Shown: in pieces, positions 8,433 through 16,752 of the stretch
How positions within the stretch are numbered: the first letter of the stretch is position 1
How the letters are laid out: every line of letters starts with the position of its first letter
Assembly: GCF_000222605.1 (NCBI RefSeq)
Contig: NZ_AFWF01000018.1
Coordinates: 1 to 54,696, forward strand
Length of the DNA: 54,696 bases
From: Vibrio ichthyoenteri ATCC 700023
GTDB taxonomy: Bacteria; Pseudomonadota; Gammaproteobacteria; Enterobacterales; Vibrionaceae
Direction of reading: 5' to 3'
The notes under the pieces: model-generated
What the model was told of the DNA's origin: nothing
Seen by the model: only the letters and a program-made list of their open reading frames with translations
The model's database searches: none
Program-made: the position numbers and the translations under genes

Positions 8433-8852
8433 ATGTGGCAAGTAATACCTTGGCAATCACTGCTGGGAGGGATGTTACTAGGACTTTCGGCGGTGTTACT
8501 ACTGCTTGTTAATGGCAAGATTGCTGGGATTAGTGGCATTATCAATGGCGTGGTTAATCCTGATGTAAGAGACCGAGTTTGGCGAGTATTATTTTTAGCT
8601 GGAATGGCGGTTGGAGGGGTATCGGCTGTTCAATGGCTAGGAGCGTCTGTGCCAACCTTAGAAAATTCAAACCTTTGGATCTATATCGTAGCGGGCCTAT
8701 TGGTGGGGATTGGCACCTCTCTGGGGAATGGCTGTACGAGCGGTCATGGTATTTGTGGGATTGGCCGTTTGTCTAAACGTTCAATTGTTGCGACGGTGGT
8801 CTTTATGTCAATCGCAATATTGACCGTTTTTGTTCGTGTTCATTTACTGTGA
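8433..8852 (+). CDS. YeeE/YedE family membrane protein, first half of a sulfur-transport pair
   Basis: 139 residues, about four hydrophobic segments. It carries the conserved Cys-containing motif GNGCTSGHGICGIGRLS of the YeeE/YedE (DUF395) family, whose members move thiosulfate or other sulfur species through the inner membrane. Here the family is split into two half-size genes, as in the PmpA/PmpB type; this one is followed 9 nt later by the second half. GGAG lies about 8 nt upstream of the ATG. No rhodanese, ArsR-type regulator or persulfide dioxygenase gene is adjacent in this window. Substrate is inferred from the family, not shown. Confidence 0.85.
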   Translation: MWQVIPWQSLLGGMLLGLSAVLLLLVNGKIAGISGIINGVVNPDVRDRVWRVLFLAGMAVGGVSAVQWLGASVPTLENSNLWIYIVAGLLVGIGTSLGNGCTSGHGICGIGRLSKRSIVATVVFMSIAILTVFVRVHLL

Positions 8853-8861
8853 GAGGCAACA

Positions 8862-9311
8862 ATGAATAACTCAATTTTGAATGCTCTGACGTTTGCCAGT
8901 GCTATTTTGAGTGGGACGCTTTTTGGCATTGGTATGGCAATATCCGGAATGGTCGACCCCAATAAGGTGATTGGATTTCTAGATGTCACAGGGCAATGGG
9001 ACTCCAGCCTCGCGTTTGTGATGGGCGGTGCATTGATAATTTTTATGCCTAGTTATTTCTTGTTGATTAAACCCAAACAGCAATCTTTAACGGGGGAACT
9101 CTATTGCATTCCTAATCATCAAACGATTGACCGCAAACTGCTGATTGGTGCCACTATTTTTGGCTTAGGATGGGGAATCGCGGGCATTTGTCCTGGCCCA
9201 GCGGTCGCTAGTCTTTTGTTTGGTAATATCGCGATTGTTCTATTTTTAGTGGCGATGATTGTGGGGTCACTGATCGCAAAGCGTTACAGTGCCGCAACTT
9301 CCAAGCGATAG
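8862..9311 (+). CDS. YeeE/YedE family membrane protein, second half of a sulfur-transport pair
   Basis: 149 residues with about four membrane segments. The N-terminal GTLFGIGMAISGMVDPNKV and the Cys motif GWGIAGICPGPAVAS are typical of the second YeeE/YedE half. It sits 9 nt after its partner with a GAGG ribosome site (8852-8855), so the two are almost certainly made together and act as one channel-like unit in the inner membrane. Likely substrate is a reduced sulfur compound such as thiosulfate, known for the family. The Cys of the GICPGP motif is present, as needed for sulfur relay in characterised members. Confidence 0.85.
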   Translation: MNNSILNALTFASAILSGTLFGIGMAISGMVDPNKVIGFLDVTGQWDSSLAFVMGGALIIFMPSYFLLIKPKQQSLTGELYCIPNHQTIDRKLLIGATIFGLGWGIAGICPGPAVASLLFGNIAIVLFLVAMIVGSLIAKRYSAATSKR

Positions 9312-9361
9312 TCCCCAAAAGGCGATCCCACTTTGCTCTGCGTCGGCTTCGAGTGTACTTG

Positions 9362-10255
9362 CTAGTTAAGTATTATCGATAGCGGGCAGTGATCGCTGAG
9401 TTTAAATTCCACCACATCGCTAGGTTCAAATAAATGCTGCTTAGCCTCATTAACGATAAAGTGTGGGCTAGTCACAAAGTGATCGATCAGTGAGCGAAAC
9501 TGATGGGTACGCTTTGCCTTATTGCGACTACGAACCAGACAATCTGCGTTGACATGACGAGTGGACAAGTGAGCTTGTGATTGCTGGGTAATGTCATTCC
9601 ATAGCCAATCGTTGGGATAGGCGAGGTTATGATTAAAATCACCACTGATGATATAAGCTTGCTTTTGTTGCTGTCGCTCTAATATCCAACGGTTTAATGC
9701 CAGACCTTGCTCCTTTAAAGTTTGACAGCTTTTATTAGGATGAAACTGGCCACTGCATCTCGCTTTTAAGTGAATACTGAGAAGATGAATGGGTTCATCC
9801 CACCAATCATTAACGATAATGTAGCTGGCAAACCGTAGCTTAGTTTGACGATTGCTTCTAAGTAACGAAAAATCATCTGGGTCAGTCACCCGGATACCTT
9901 TCTTTATCGCAAATCCGGTGTACTGATTAATATCGTTGAATTGTAAGTGACGATATTGCCCCGTACTTCGAGCAGATAAATAGATGTTGTAGCTATCCCC
10001 AACAACTCGTCTAATCGCAGACTCACTTGTTACTTCTTGAAAGGCAAGGATCGGGGTATCAATTTGCACAAAATAATCAGATATTTTGTCGAAATCAGCG
10101 TTTGTTCGCAATGATGACTTGAAACGCTTATTTCCTTGTAAATCGAGCCATTCCATATTCCATGTTGAAATTTTACTCTGTTGTTGCGCTAGTGTTGGTG
10201 GTGCGTACAAAACCACTACATATAGTAAAATGAGACATTCTACAACGCGTTTCAT
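9362..10255 (-). CDS. Secreted endonuclease/exonuclease/phosphatase family protein
   Basis: 297 residues with a signal peptide ending near PPTLAQQ, so periplasmic or secreted. Catalytic landmarks of the EEP superfamily are all visible: STWNMEWL (metal-binding Asn), ILAFQEV (Glu), SIHLKA, ISGDFNHN (Asp and Asn) and the terminal LSDHCPLSI (Asp-His). It could be a DNase or a phosphodiesterase; sequence reading cannot separate these. The ATG at 10255 has GGGAG 6 nt upstream. It is convergent with the YeeE pair and divergent from nrdD. Two Cys pairs around the middle could form disulfides in the envelope. Confidence 0.82.
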   Translation of the reverse strand: MKRVVECLILLYVVVLYAPPTLAQQQSKISTWNMEWLDLQGNKRFKSSLRTNADFDKISDYFVQIDTPILAFQEVTSESAIRRVVGDSYNIYLSARSTGQYRHLQFNDINQYTGFAIKKGIRVTDPDDFSLLRSNRQTKLRFASYIIVNDWWDEPIHLLSIHLKARCSGQFHPNKSCQTLKEQGLALNRWILERQQQKQAYIISGDFNHNLAYPNDWLWNDITQQSQAHLSTRHVNADCLVRSRNKAKRTHQFRSLIDHFVTSPHFIVNEAKQHLFEPSDVVEFKLSDHCPLSIILN

Positions 10256-10375
10256 GATTGACTCCCTGTAAAATTAGTCCAAAGCTTTATGCTGCAAGCC
10301 TTCGCAAAAAATCAAGCTTAAATACGAAAAAAACGCAATTTTCACGGTTTTCTTTGTATCTGAGATCTATGCCAT

Positions 10376-10394
10376 CAAGATCGATTTGATCTTG
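10376..10394. promoter_or_regulatory. 7-bp inverted repeat near the FNR box
   Basis: CAAGATC and GATCTTG are separated by 5 bp. It lies between the divergent EEP gene and nrdD, 19 bp left of the FNR box. Possible operator, no consensus recognised. Confidence 0.3.
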
Positions 10395-10412
10395 CTCTCT
10401 AGCCTATGTTTA

Positions 10413-10426
10413 TTGATCTAAATCAA
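10413..10426. promoter_or_regulatory. FNR binding site upstream of nrdD
   Basis: TTGATCTAAATCAA fits the FNR consensus TTGAT-N4-ATCAA exactly. It is about 120 bp before the nrdD start codon. Activation under low oxygen fits the oxygen-sensitive enzyme encoded downstream. Confidence 0.9.
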
Positions 10427-10457
10427 TACTTTTAGGGCGTGGTTTGAGTTTAATACG

Positions 10458-10473
10458 CCACAACATATAGTGT
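10458..10473. promoter_or_regulatory. NrdR box 1 upstream of nrdD
   Basis: CCACAACATATAGTGT agrees with ACACWATATATWGTGT at 14 of 16 positions by hand count. It is paired with a second site 31 bp downstream, about three helix turns, the usual NrdR arrangement. Confidence 0.75.
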
Positions 10474-10488
10474 CAGTCGAACAATAAT

Positions 10489-10504
10489 TAGCCCTATATA
10501 GTGT
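10489..10504. promoter_or_regulatory. NrdR box 2 upstream of nrdD
   Basis: TAGCCCTATATAGTGT agrees with the NrdR consensus at 11 of 16 positions, with a perfect right half (TATATAGTGT). The 31-bp offset from box 1 supports it despite the weaker left half. Confidence 0.65.
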
Positions 10505-10546
10505 ATTTGTGGATAACTCTGTGAGTATGCTGGGTAAGGAGATAAA

Positions 10547-12667
10547 GTGAAACCAATCGTAATCAAGCGTGACGGCTCAAGAGCGCCGTTTAGCCGAGAT
10601 CGTATTCAAGCAGCAGTGGAAGCTGCAGCTGATCAAGTAGACAACGAAATCGCTATTCATGCTTTAAATGTAGCATTAGCGGTTGAGCTACAACTTAAAG
10701 ATCACGATGAAGTTCATATCACTGAAATCCAAACCCTAGTTGAGAACGAATTGATGCAAGGACCATTTAAGTCTCTTGCTCGTTCATACATTGAATATCG
10801 CCACGATCGCGACATCGCCCGTGAAAAGCAAAGCACACTAACGCGCGAAATCGAAGGCTTAATCGAAGAGAGCAACGTTGATCTCATCAACGAGAATGCA
10901 AACAAAGATGGTAAAGTAATTCCAACACAACGTGATTTACTTGCGGGCATTGTGGCTAAGCACTACGCAAAGACCCATATTTTGCCTCGTGATATCGTAC
11001 AAGCTCATGAAGAGGGCGATATTCACTACCACGATCTCGACTACGCACCATTCTTCCCAATGTTTAACTGTATGCTTATTGATCTAAAAGGCATGTTAAC
11101 GCATGGCTTTAAGATGGGTAATGCTGAGATTGATACGCCGAAATCTATTTCGACTGCAACAGCGGTAACCGCGCAAATTATTGCTCAAGTAGCGAGCCAC
11201 ATCTACGGTGGTACCACCATCAACCGTATTGATGAAGTGCTGGCTCCTTATGTTAGCGCAAGCTACGAGAAACACCTTTTAACGGCGAAAGAATGGGATA
11301 TTCATACTCCTGAAGCCTTTGCTATCTCTCGCACAGAGAAAGAGTGTTATGACGCATTCCAATCACTAGAGTATGAAGTAAACACACTGCATACCGCGAA
11401 CGGTCAAACGCCATTTGTTACCTTTGGTTTTGGTTTAGGTACCAGCTGGGAATCTCGCTTGATCCAGCAATCCATTTTGAAAAACCGTATCGCTGGTTTA
11501 GGTAAAAATAGTAAAACAGCGGTATTCCCTAAATTGGTCTTCGCGATTAAAGATGGCTTAAACCATAAAGCGGAAGATCCAAGTTACGACATCAAACAGC
11601 TGGCGCTTGAATGTGCGTCAAAGCGTATGTACCCAGATATTCTTAACTACGACAAAATTGTTGAAGTAACGGGTTCATTTAAAACCCCAATGGGTTGTCG
11701 TAGCTTCTTAAACCCGTATGAAGAAAACGGTGAACTCATCCACGAAGGCCGTAACAACCTCGGCGTAGTGAGCTTGAACTTACCGCGTATTGCTCTTCGT
11801 TCTAACGGTGATGAGAAAGTGTTCTATCAACTGCTTGATGAGAAGCTAGATATCGCTCGTCGTGCATTAGAAACGCGTATTTCCCGTTTAGAGAACGTAA
11901 AAGCGCGCGTTGCACCAATCCTATACATGGAAGGGGCATGCGGCGTACGTTTAAAAGCGGATGATTCAATTGCTGACATCTTCAAAAATGGCCGCGCGTC
12001 TATTTCGCTAGGTTACATCGGTATTCATGAAACGATTAATGCGTTATTCGGTACAGACCAACACGTTTACGACAGTGAAGAACTGCGCCAAAAAGCGTTG
12101 GATCTGGTGAGTTACCTGAAAAAGAATGTGGAGCTATGGACAGAAGAAACCGGTTACGCATTCAGCCTTTATGGCACGCCGAGTGAAAACCTGTGTAGTC
12201 GTTTCTGCCGTATCGACACCAAAGAGTTTGGTGTTGTAGAAGGCGTAACAAATAAAGGTTACTACACCAACAGCTTCCACTTAGACGTTGAAAAGAAAGT
12301 AAACCCATACGACAAAATCGATTTTGAAATGCCTTACCCGCATATCTCAACCGGTGGCTTTATTTGTTACGGCGAGTTCCCGAACATGCAACGCAATATA
12401 GAAGCGTTGGAAAACGTCTGGGACTACAGCTATACACGCGTGCCTTACTACGGGACCAATACCCCAATCGATGAGTGTTATGAGTGTGGTTACACTGGTG
12501 AATTTGAATGTACCAGTAAAGGCTTTACTTGCCCGAGCTGTGGCAACCACGATTCGAGTAAAGTGTCAGTAACCCGTCGTGTCTGTGGTTACCTTGGTAG
12601 CCCTGATGCTCGCCCATTTAACTTTGGTAAACAAGAAGAAGTTAAACGTCGCGTTAAGCATCTGTAA
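10547..12667 (+). CDS. nrdD: Anaerobic ribonucleoside-triphosphate reductase NrdD
   Basis: Class III reductase that turns ribonucleoside triphosphates into deoxy forms without oxygen, using a glycyl radical installed by NrdG. 706 residues, close to the E. coli enzyme (712). An N-terminal ATP-cone (about residues 1-95, MKPIVIKRDGSRAPFSRDRI) gives allosteric control. The C-terminus has the zinc-binding Cys pairs (CYECGYTGEFEC and CPSCG) and the radical site motif RRVCGYLGS. GTG start at 10547 with AAGGAG 7 nt upstream. Regulation is visible: a perfect FNR box and paired NrdR-like boxes in the upstream region. A terminator separates it from nrdG. Confidence 0.97.
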   Translation: MKPIVIKRDGSRAPFSRDRIQAAVEAAADQVDNEIAIHALNVALAVELQLKDHDEVHITEIQTLVENELMQGPFKSLARSYIEYRHDRDIAREKQSTLTREIEGLIEESNVDLINENANKDGKVIPTQRDLLAGIVAKHYAKTHILPRDIVQAHEEGDIHYHDLDYAPFFPMFNCMLIDLKGMLTHGFKMGNAEIDTPKSISTATAVTAQIIAQVASHIYGGTTINRIDEVLAPYVSASYEKHLLTAKEWDIHTPEAFAISRTEKECYDAFQSLEYEVNTLHTANGQTPFVTFGFGLGTSWESRLIQQSILKNRIAGLGKNSKTAVFPKLVFAIKDGLNHKAEDPSYDIKQLALECASKRMYPDILNYDKIVEVTGSFKTPMGCRSFLNPYEENGELIHEGRNNLGVVSLNLPRIALRSNGDEKVFYQLLDEKLDIARRALETRISRLENVKARVAPILYMEGACGVRLKADDSIADIFKNGRASISLGYIGIHETINALFGTDQHVYDSEELRQKALDLVSYLKKNVELWTEETGYAFSLYGTPSENLCSRFCRIDTKEFGVVEGVTNKGYYTNSFHLDVEKKVNPYDKIDFEMPYPHISTGGFICYGEFPNMQRNIEALENVWDYSYTRVPYYGTNTPIDECYECGYTGEFECTSKGFTCPSCGNHDSSKVSVTRRVCGYLGSPDARPFNFGKQEEVKRRVKHL

Positions 12668-12693
12668 TTGATGCAAACACACTAAATAGTAAC

Positions 12694-12720
12694 CAGCTCG
12701 TTTAGGCGGGCTGTTTTTTT
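12694..12720 (+). terminator. Terminator or attenuator between nrdD and nrdG
   Basis: CAGCTCG pairs with CGGGCTG (one G-U pair) around TTTAGG, followed by seven T. nrdG starts 12 nt later, so it should lower nrdG expression relative to nrdD. Confidence 0.75.
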
Positions 12721-12731
12721 GCAGAAGAACT

Positions 12732-13199
12732 ATGAATTATCACCAATACTATCCAATCGATGTGATTAATGGACCTGGTACTCGTTGTACTTTGTTTGTT
12801 TCTGGCTGTGTTCATCAGTGCAAGGGTTGCTACAATCAATCGACTTTACGCCTAGATAGTGGTCATGAATTCACTCAAGCGTTGGAAGACCAAATCATCG
12901 CTGATTTGAATGACACACGAATCAAACGTAAGGGGTTATCACTCTCCGGTGGTGATCCGCTGCATCCTGCTAATGTCTCTTCGGTGCTGAAGTTAGTGCA
13001 GCGTGTTCGCAACGAATGTCCGGGTAAAGATATCTGGCTTTGGAGTGGTTACACGCTCGCTGAGTTGAGTGATGAGCAGCGTGCGGTTGTTGATCTATTA
13101 GATGTGCTGGTGGATGGAAAGTTCGTGCAAGAGAAGAAAGATCTTAATTTGGAATGGCGGGGAAGTTCCAACCAAGTGATACATCGGTTCAAAATTTAA
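12732..13199 (+). CDS. nrdG: Anaerobic ribonucleotide reductase activating protein NrdG
   Basis: Radical-SAM enzyme that makes the glycyl radical in NrdD. 155 residues, normal length. The iron-sulfur cluster motif CVHQCKGC (Cys-x3-Cys-x2-Cys) lies at about residues 26-33, followed by the SAM-binding region LSGGDPLHP. It follows nrdD by 64 nt across a terminator-like hairpin, consistent with the need for less activase than reductase. It is closed by a strong terminator at 13203-13227. Confidence 0.96.
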   Translation: MNYHQYYPIDVINGPGTRCTLFVSGCVHQCKGCYNQSTLRLDSGHEFTQALEDQIIADLNDTRIKRKGLSLSGGDPLHPANVSSVLKLVQRVRNECPGKDIWLWSGYTLAELSDEQRAVVDLLDVLVDGKFVQEKKDLNLEWRGSSNQVIHRFKI

Positions 13200-13202
13200 T
13201 AG

Positions 13203-13227
13203 AGGCAGCGATTTCGCTGCCTTTTTT
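13203..13227 (+). terminator. Intrinsic terminator after nrdG
   Basis: AGGCAGCG, loop ATTT, CGCTGCCT, then TTTTT. Confidence 0.88.
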
Positions 13228-13382
13228 AGCTCTATATCTTATTGATAACTTTTCAAGTAATGTCGCATTTATGAAAAAATGCAATTTCATCAGGCATTTA
13301 CGCATGATAGTTTAATGTTGCATTGAGTCAAAACGTGAGCCTGTCATTAAGGTAGTGATATGGCACTAATGCGGTCATTAAG

Positions 13383-14144
13383 ATGGAATTGAGCTGTATG
13401 GATTATGAAGTAACTACGCTAAGTGAAAGACCCGATTTAATTGACAAAGTAGCGAATCTAGACAATCGCTCATGGCCGGTATTTTTACAACACAGTGATG
13501 CGAATAATTGGCATCACCTTTATGAAGAGTTCGCAGATTCAACGCTTATTTTACTATCCAGTGAACAGGTTATTGGTGTTGGATTTACTGTACCGGTGAA
13601 ATGGTCTGGAGGAGTGACGGGATTACCGGAAAGTATTCACGATGTTTTGGTACAAGGTTTGGCTCTACGAGAGAGTGAAGCACAGGCCAATACCCTAATT
13701 CCCATCGCTGCATTGGTTGACCCTAGCGTGCAAGGTGAAGGGTTAAGCGCAAAAATCCTCATTGAGATGAAAGCATTGGCGAAACGACGTGGTCTGACGT
13801 CATTGGTTGTTCCTGTTCGCCCAACCTACAAAGCAAAATACCCAATCCAATCGATTCAAAGTTACGCCAGTTGGTTACGTGATGACGGCTTGTATTATGA
13901 TCCTTGGCTGCGTGTGCATCAAAAACTCGGTGCTAAAGCGATACATATTGCTAACTGTACTTTGAAGGTAAAAGGCAGCATTGCTCAATGGCGTGAATGG
14001 ACGAATATGATTTTTCCTCATTCAGGTCAATACGTTATCCCTGGTGCATTAAGTCCAATTGAAATCGATAAAGCCAACGATTGCGGCACTTATCGAGAGC
14101 CGAATGTATGGATGAAACATCCAATGAATGATGAGTTGGTGTAA
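13383..14144 (+). CDS. GNAT-fold acetyltransferase-like protein
   Basis: 253 residues, cytoplasmic. The central segment IAALVDPSVQGEGLSAKILIEMKALAKRRG matches acetyl-CoA binding motif A of GNAT enzymes (seen as VQGEGLSAK), followed by the expected helix. The N-terminal 100 residues and the C-terminal tail are not recognisable, and no substrate can be named. An internal ATG at 13398 has GGAA/GAG upstream and may be the real start (248 residues). It stands alone between the nrdG and aminotransferase terminators. Family moderately sure, function unknown. Confidence 0.7.
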   Translation: MELSCMDYEVTTLSERPDLIDKVANLDNRSWPVFLQHSDANNWHHLYEEFADSTLILLSSEQVIGVGFTVPVKWSGGVTGLPESIHDVLVQGLALRESEAQANTLIPIAALVDPSVQGEGLSAKILIEMKALAKRRGLTSLVVPVRPTYKAKYPIQSIQSYASWLRDDGLYYDPWLRVHQKLGAKAIHIANCTLKVKGSIAQWREWTNMIFPHSGQYVIPGALSPIEIDKANDCGTYREPNVWMKHPMNDELV

Positions 14145-14176
14145 ACGAATATTGAACGTTTGCGGTAAAAGAAAAA

Positions 14177-14202
14177 GGCGAGGTGAATCCTCGTTTTTTT
14201 TT
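14177..14202 (+). terminator. Intrinsic terminator after the GNAT gene
   Basis: CGAGG, loop TGAAT, CCTCG, then a run of nine T. Confidence 0.85.
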
Positions 14203-14295
14203 GCCAGCGTTTGGTTTATTTGTCGTAATTTAAAAAAAGTAATGATAACTTGAAACTCACTTTCTAACGTTGAATTTCAAAGGGTTGTGACTTTC

Positions 14296-15477
14296 ATGTT
14301 TTCTCATTTGCCAGCACCTCAATTAGATCCAATTCTTTCGCTCTCAGTTGCCTATAAGAGTGACCCACGTAATGAAAAAGTGGATCTAGGTATTGGAGTG
14401 TACAAAAATAGCCTCGGCGAAACGCCAATCATGCGCGCGATTTCTCAAGCGCAAGATATTGTAGTATCCACTCAAAAAACCAAATCTTATGTCGGTTTAG
14501 CCGGCTGTGAAGAGTTTAATCAAGCGATGATCAATCTCGTGCTTGATGGAACGTCAGTGCTGGATCGTGTTATCGCCGTACAAACGCCGGGGGCGAGTGG
14601 GGCATTGCGTATGCTTGGCGACTTGATGAAAGTTGCCCAACCAGATACAACAGTTTGGATCTCGAATCCAAGCTATGTAAACCACAAACCGGTGATGGAA
14701 GCGGCGGGTTTACAAGTAAAATACTATCGCTATTTCAGCACTGATACTAAGCAAGTCGATAAAGCGTTAATGTTGGAAGATTTAGCGAAAGCGGGCAAAA
14801 ACGATGTGGTTCTTCTTCATGGCTGTTGTCATAATCCCACCGGTGCCGATATAGACTTCGACGCATGGCAACAAATTACCGCGTTGGCACAAAAAAATGG
14901 ATTCACGCCTTTTGTTGATGTTGCTTATCAAGGTTTCGGTGATGGTCTTGACGCAGACGCGAAGGGGTTGCGTTATATGGCTGATAATGTCGCGGAAATG
15001 TTGATTACAACCTCGTGTTCTAAAAATTTTGGTTTGTATCGAGAGCGAACGGGTGCCGCGATTGTCGTCGGCCAGTCCATCGCAGAGGCCAACAATGCCA
15101 AAGGTAAGCTACTAACGCTTGCCCGTTCCACCTATACGATGCCACCAGATCATGGTGCCGCACTTGTTAAAACCATTTTACAAAATCAAGCGCTAACGGC
15201 AACTTGGAAGCAAGAGTTAAGTGAAATGCAGCAACGTTTGTTAAACCTGCGCAAAACTTTATGTGACGAGTTGCGAAATGCTCACAATACTTCACAATTT
15301 GATTTCATTGAATCGCACAAAGGAATGTTTACTGTGCTAGGCTTTAGTCAAGGTCAAATGTCGCAACTCCGTGAAGAATATGGAATTTATGGAGTAGGTG
15401 ACGGCAGAATTAATATTGCCGGTTTAACCGAAAAAGACATTCATTATGTGGCTGATGCGATTATGAAGGTCTCATAA
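14296..15477 (+). CDS. Aromatic/aspartate aminotransferase (class I, PLP-dependent)
   Basis: 393 residues, the length of AspC and TyrB. It moves the amino group of aspartate or aromatic amino acids to 2-oxoglutarate. Conserved segments include NEKVDLGIGVYKN near the N-terminus, HGCCHNPTGAD, the PLP-lysine motif SCSKNFGLYRERTGA, and the Arg of GRINIAGLT that binds the substrate carboxylate. It is close to both AspC and TyrB of E. coli, and I cannot choose between them by eye. The ATG at 14296 begins MFSHLPAPQLDPILSL, matching the family N-terminus; GTG at 14287 is possible. Stand-alone, with a terminator after it. Confidence 0.9.
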   Translation: MFSHLPAPQLDPILSLSVAYKSDPRNEKVDLGIGVYKNSLGETPIMRAISQAQDIVVSTQKTKSYVGLAGCEEFNQAMINLVLDGTSVLDRVIAVQTPGASGALRMLGDLMKVAQPDTTVWISNPSYVNHKPVMEAAGLQVKYYRYFSTDTKQVDKALMLEDLAKAGKNDVVLLHGCCHNPTGADIDFDAWQQITALAQKNGFTPFVDVAYQGFGDGLDADAKGLRYMADNVAEMLITTSCSKNFGLYRERTGAAIVVGQSIAEANNAKGKLLTLARSTYTMPPDHGAALVKTILQNQALTATWKQELSEMQQRLLNLRKTLCDELRNAHNTSQFDFIESHKGMFTVLGFSQGQMSQLREEYGIYGVGDGRINIAGLTEKDIHYVADAIMKVS

Positions 15478-15489
15478 GACTGTTTTTTT

Positions 15490-15511
15490 AAAAGGCTCTT
15501 AGGAGCCTTTT
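15490..15511 (+). terminator. Intrinsic terminator after the aminotransferase gene
   Basis: AAAAGGCTC, loop, GGAGCCTTTT; short T-tract. It is 25 bp ahead of the next gene. Confidence 0.75.
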
Positions 15512-15536
15512 AGTCATAAATATATTGGGGGAATGA

Positions 15537-16196
15537 ATGAATAAATCGTGGAAGGCGTTAGTTCCATTATTACTATGTGGTGGTTTGGTCGCTTGTGCCA
15601 ATACTAGCGAGCAACAAGTAGAAACCGAAGTGAAGCCTCAAGTTACACCTCCTAAGGTTGAACAACCAGAAACCTCTCCTGAAGCAAAACCTGAAGTAAA
15701 GCCTAAGCCAGAACCAGAAACCAAGCCTGTTGAAAAACCAAAACCACCGGTTGTTGAAGCAAAAAAAACCTCAGATGGACGTCTGATCTTGGGGGAAAAA
15801 GAATGGGTTTATATTCCGGGCTTAGAGCAGTCATTTAAAGCGCGAATTGATACTGGCGCAACGACATCATCAATCAGTGCTGTTGATATCGTGCCTTTTG
15901 AGCGTGATGGTAATGATTGGGTTAAATTTAAGATTGAACACGATGGCGTTAACAGCAAAGAAATAGCATTGCCCGTTGATAGATGGGTTAAAATTCGTCA
16001 ATCGAGCGCTGAAGGAACCCAGCGTCGCGCAGTCGTACAAGCGTGGATTCAAATTGGTGAATTGAAGGAGAAGACGGAATTTACACTCGCGGATAGAACG
16101 CACCTTACCTTTCCAGTGTTGTTAGGGCGTAGCTTTTTTAAAGATGTCGCTTTGGTCGATGTGAGTAAGCAATACATTCAAGAAAAACACAAATAA
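15537..16196 (+). CDS. Retropepsin-like lipoprotein (putative ATP-dependent zinc protease family)
   Basis: 219 residues. Lipoprotein signal with lipobox LVAC, then a Pro/Lys/Glu-rich linker (about residues 25-80) that would span part of the periplasm, then a domain of the 'putative ATP-dependent zinc protease' family (Pfam 05618 type). The DTGATTSS motif is that of single-domain aspartic proteases; PVLLGRSFF near the end is the second family mark. Catalysis by an aspartic mechanism is inferred, not shown, and the family name may mislead. GGGGGAA precedes the ATG. Terminator after it is shared with the convergent FKBP gene. Confidence 0.83.
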   Translation: MNKSWKALVPLLLCGGLVACANTSEQQVETEVKPQVTPPKVEQPETSPEAKPEVKPKPEPETKPVEKPKPPVVEAKKTSDGRLILGEKEWVYIPGLEQSFKARIDTGATTSSISAVDIVPFERDGNDWVKFKIEHDGVNSKEIALPVDRWVKIRQSSAEGTQRRAVVQAWIQIGELKEKTEFTLADRTHLTFPVLLGRSFFKDVALVDVSKQYIQEKHK

Positions 16197-16214
16197 TGAT
16201 GCGATTGTGTTTAT

Positions 16215-16242
16215 AAAAAAACCGCTCACGGAGCGGTTTTTT
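16215..16242. terminator. Bidirectional terminator
   Basis: AAAAAACCGCTC, loop ACG, GAGCGGTTTTTT. Serves the retropepsin-like gene on + and the FKBP gene on -. Confidence 0.92.
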
Positions 16243-16261
16243 CAATTAGACTCGATATTCA

Positions 16262-16735
16262 TTATTGAATTTCGATTAGCTCAACTTCAAAAATAAGCGT
16301 TGCTGATGGCGGGATCGGCCCAGTACCGCTTTTACCGTAAGCTAGTGTACTTGGAATGTATAGACGGAACTTGTCGCCCACTGTCATATACGTTAAGCCT
16401 TCTTGCCAACCTTTGATCACCTGACCTAAACCAAACGTGATTGGCTCACCACGTTCAACTGAACTGTCAAATACAGTGCCGTCTATTAATGTACCGTGGT
16501 AGTGAACTTTAACGCGATCAGCCGTGGTAGGGTAAACCTCGCCTTCACCTTTATTAAGTACTTGGTACTGAAGTCCGCTTTCGGTGGTAATTACGCCTTC
16601 TTGTGCGCCATTATCCAAAAGAAATGCTTGGCCAAGTTGGAAGTTTTCATCAGCTGCTTTGTGGTTGGTCCACGTACGGTAAATGAAAAATGCTGCAAGG
16701 ACAAAAATAATAATCGGGAATACAAATTTAGTCAT
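16262..16735 (-). CDS. FKBP-type peptidyl-prolyl isomerase, membrane-anchored
   Basis: 157 residues. One N-terminal hydrophobic segment (about residues 3-20, FVFPIIIFVLAAFFIY) anchors it in the inner membrane, and a single FKBP domain follows (about residues 55-157), with VKVHYHGTLIDGTVFDSS, ERGEPITFGLGQVIKGWQEGL (motif GQVIKGWQEG) and LAYG typical of active FKBPs. It should catalyse proline isomerisation in periplasmic proteins. It starts 17 nt after the DsbA-like gene, with AAAGGA as ribosome site, so the two form an operon for envelope protein folding. Confidence 0.92.
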   Translation of the reverse strand: MTKFVFPIIIFVLAAFFIYRTWTNHKAADENFQLGQAFLLDNGAQEGVITTESGLQYQVLNKGEGEVYPTTADRVKVHYHGTLIDGTVFDSSVERGEPITFGLGQVIKGWQEGLTYMTVGDKFRLYIPSTLAYGKSGTGPIPPSATLIFEVELIEIQ

Positions 16736-16752
16736 GAATCCTTTCCGCTAGG

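Noticed and set aside
13265-13282. GCATTT-N6-AAATGC inverted repeat
   Set aside because: Only six-bp arms in AT-rich DNA; too short to claim as an operator.
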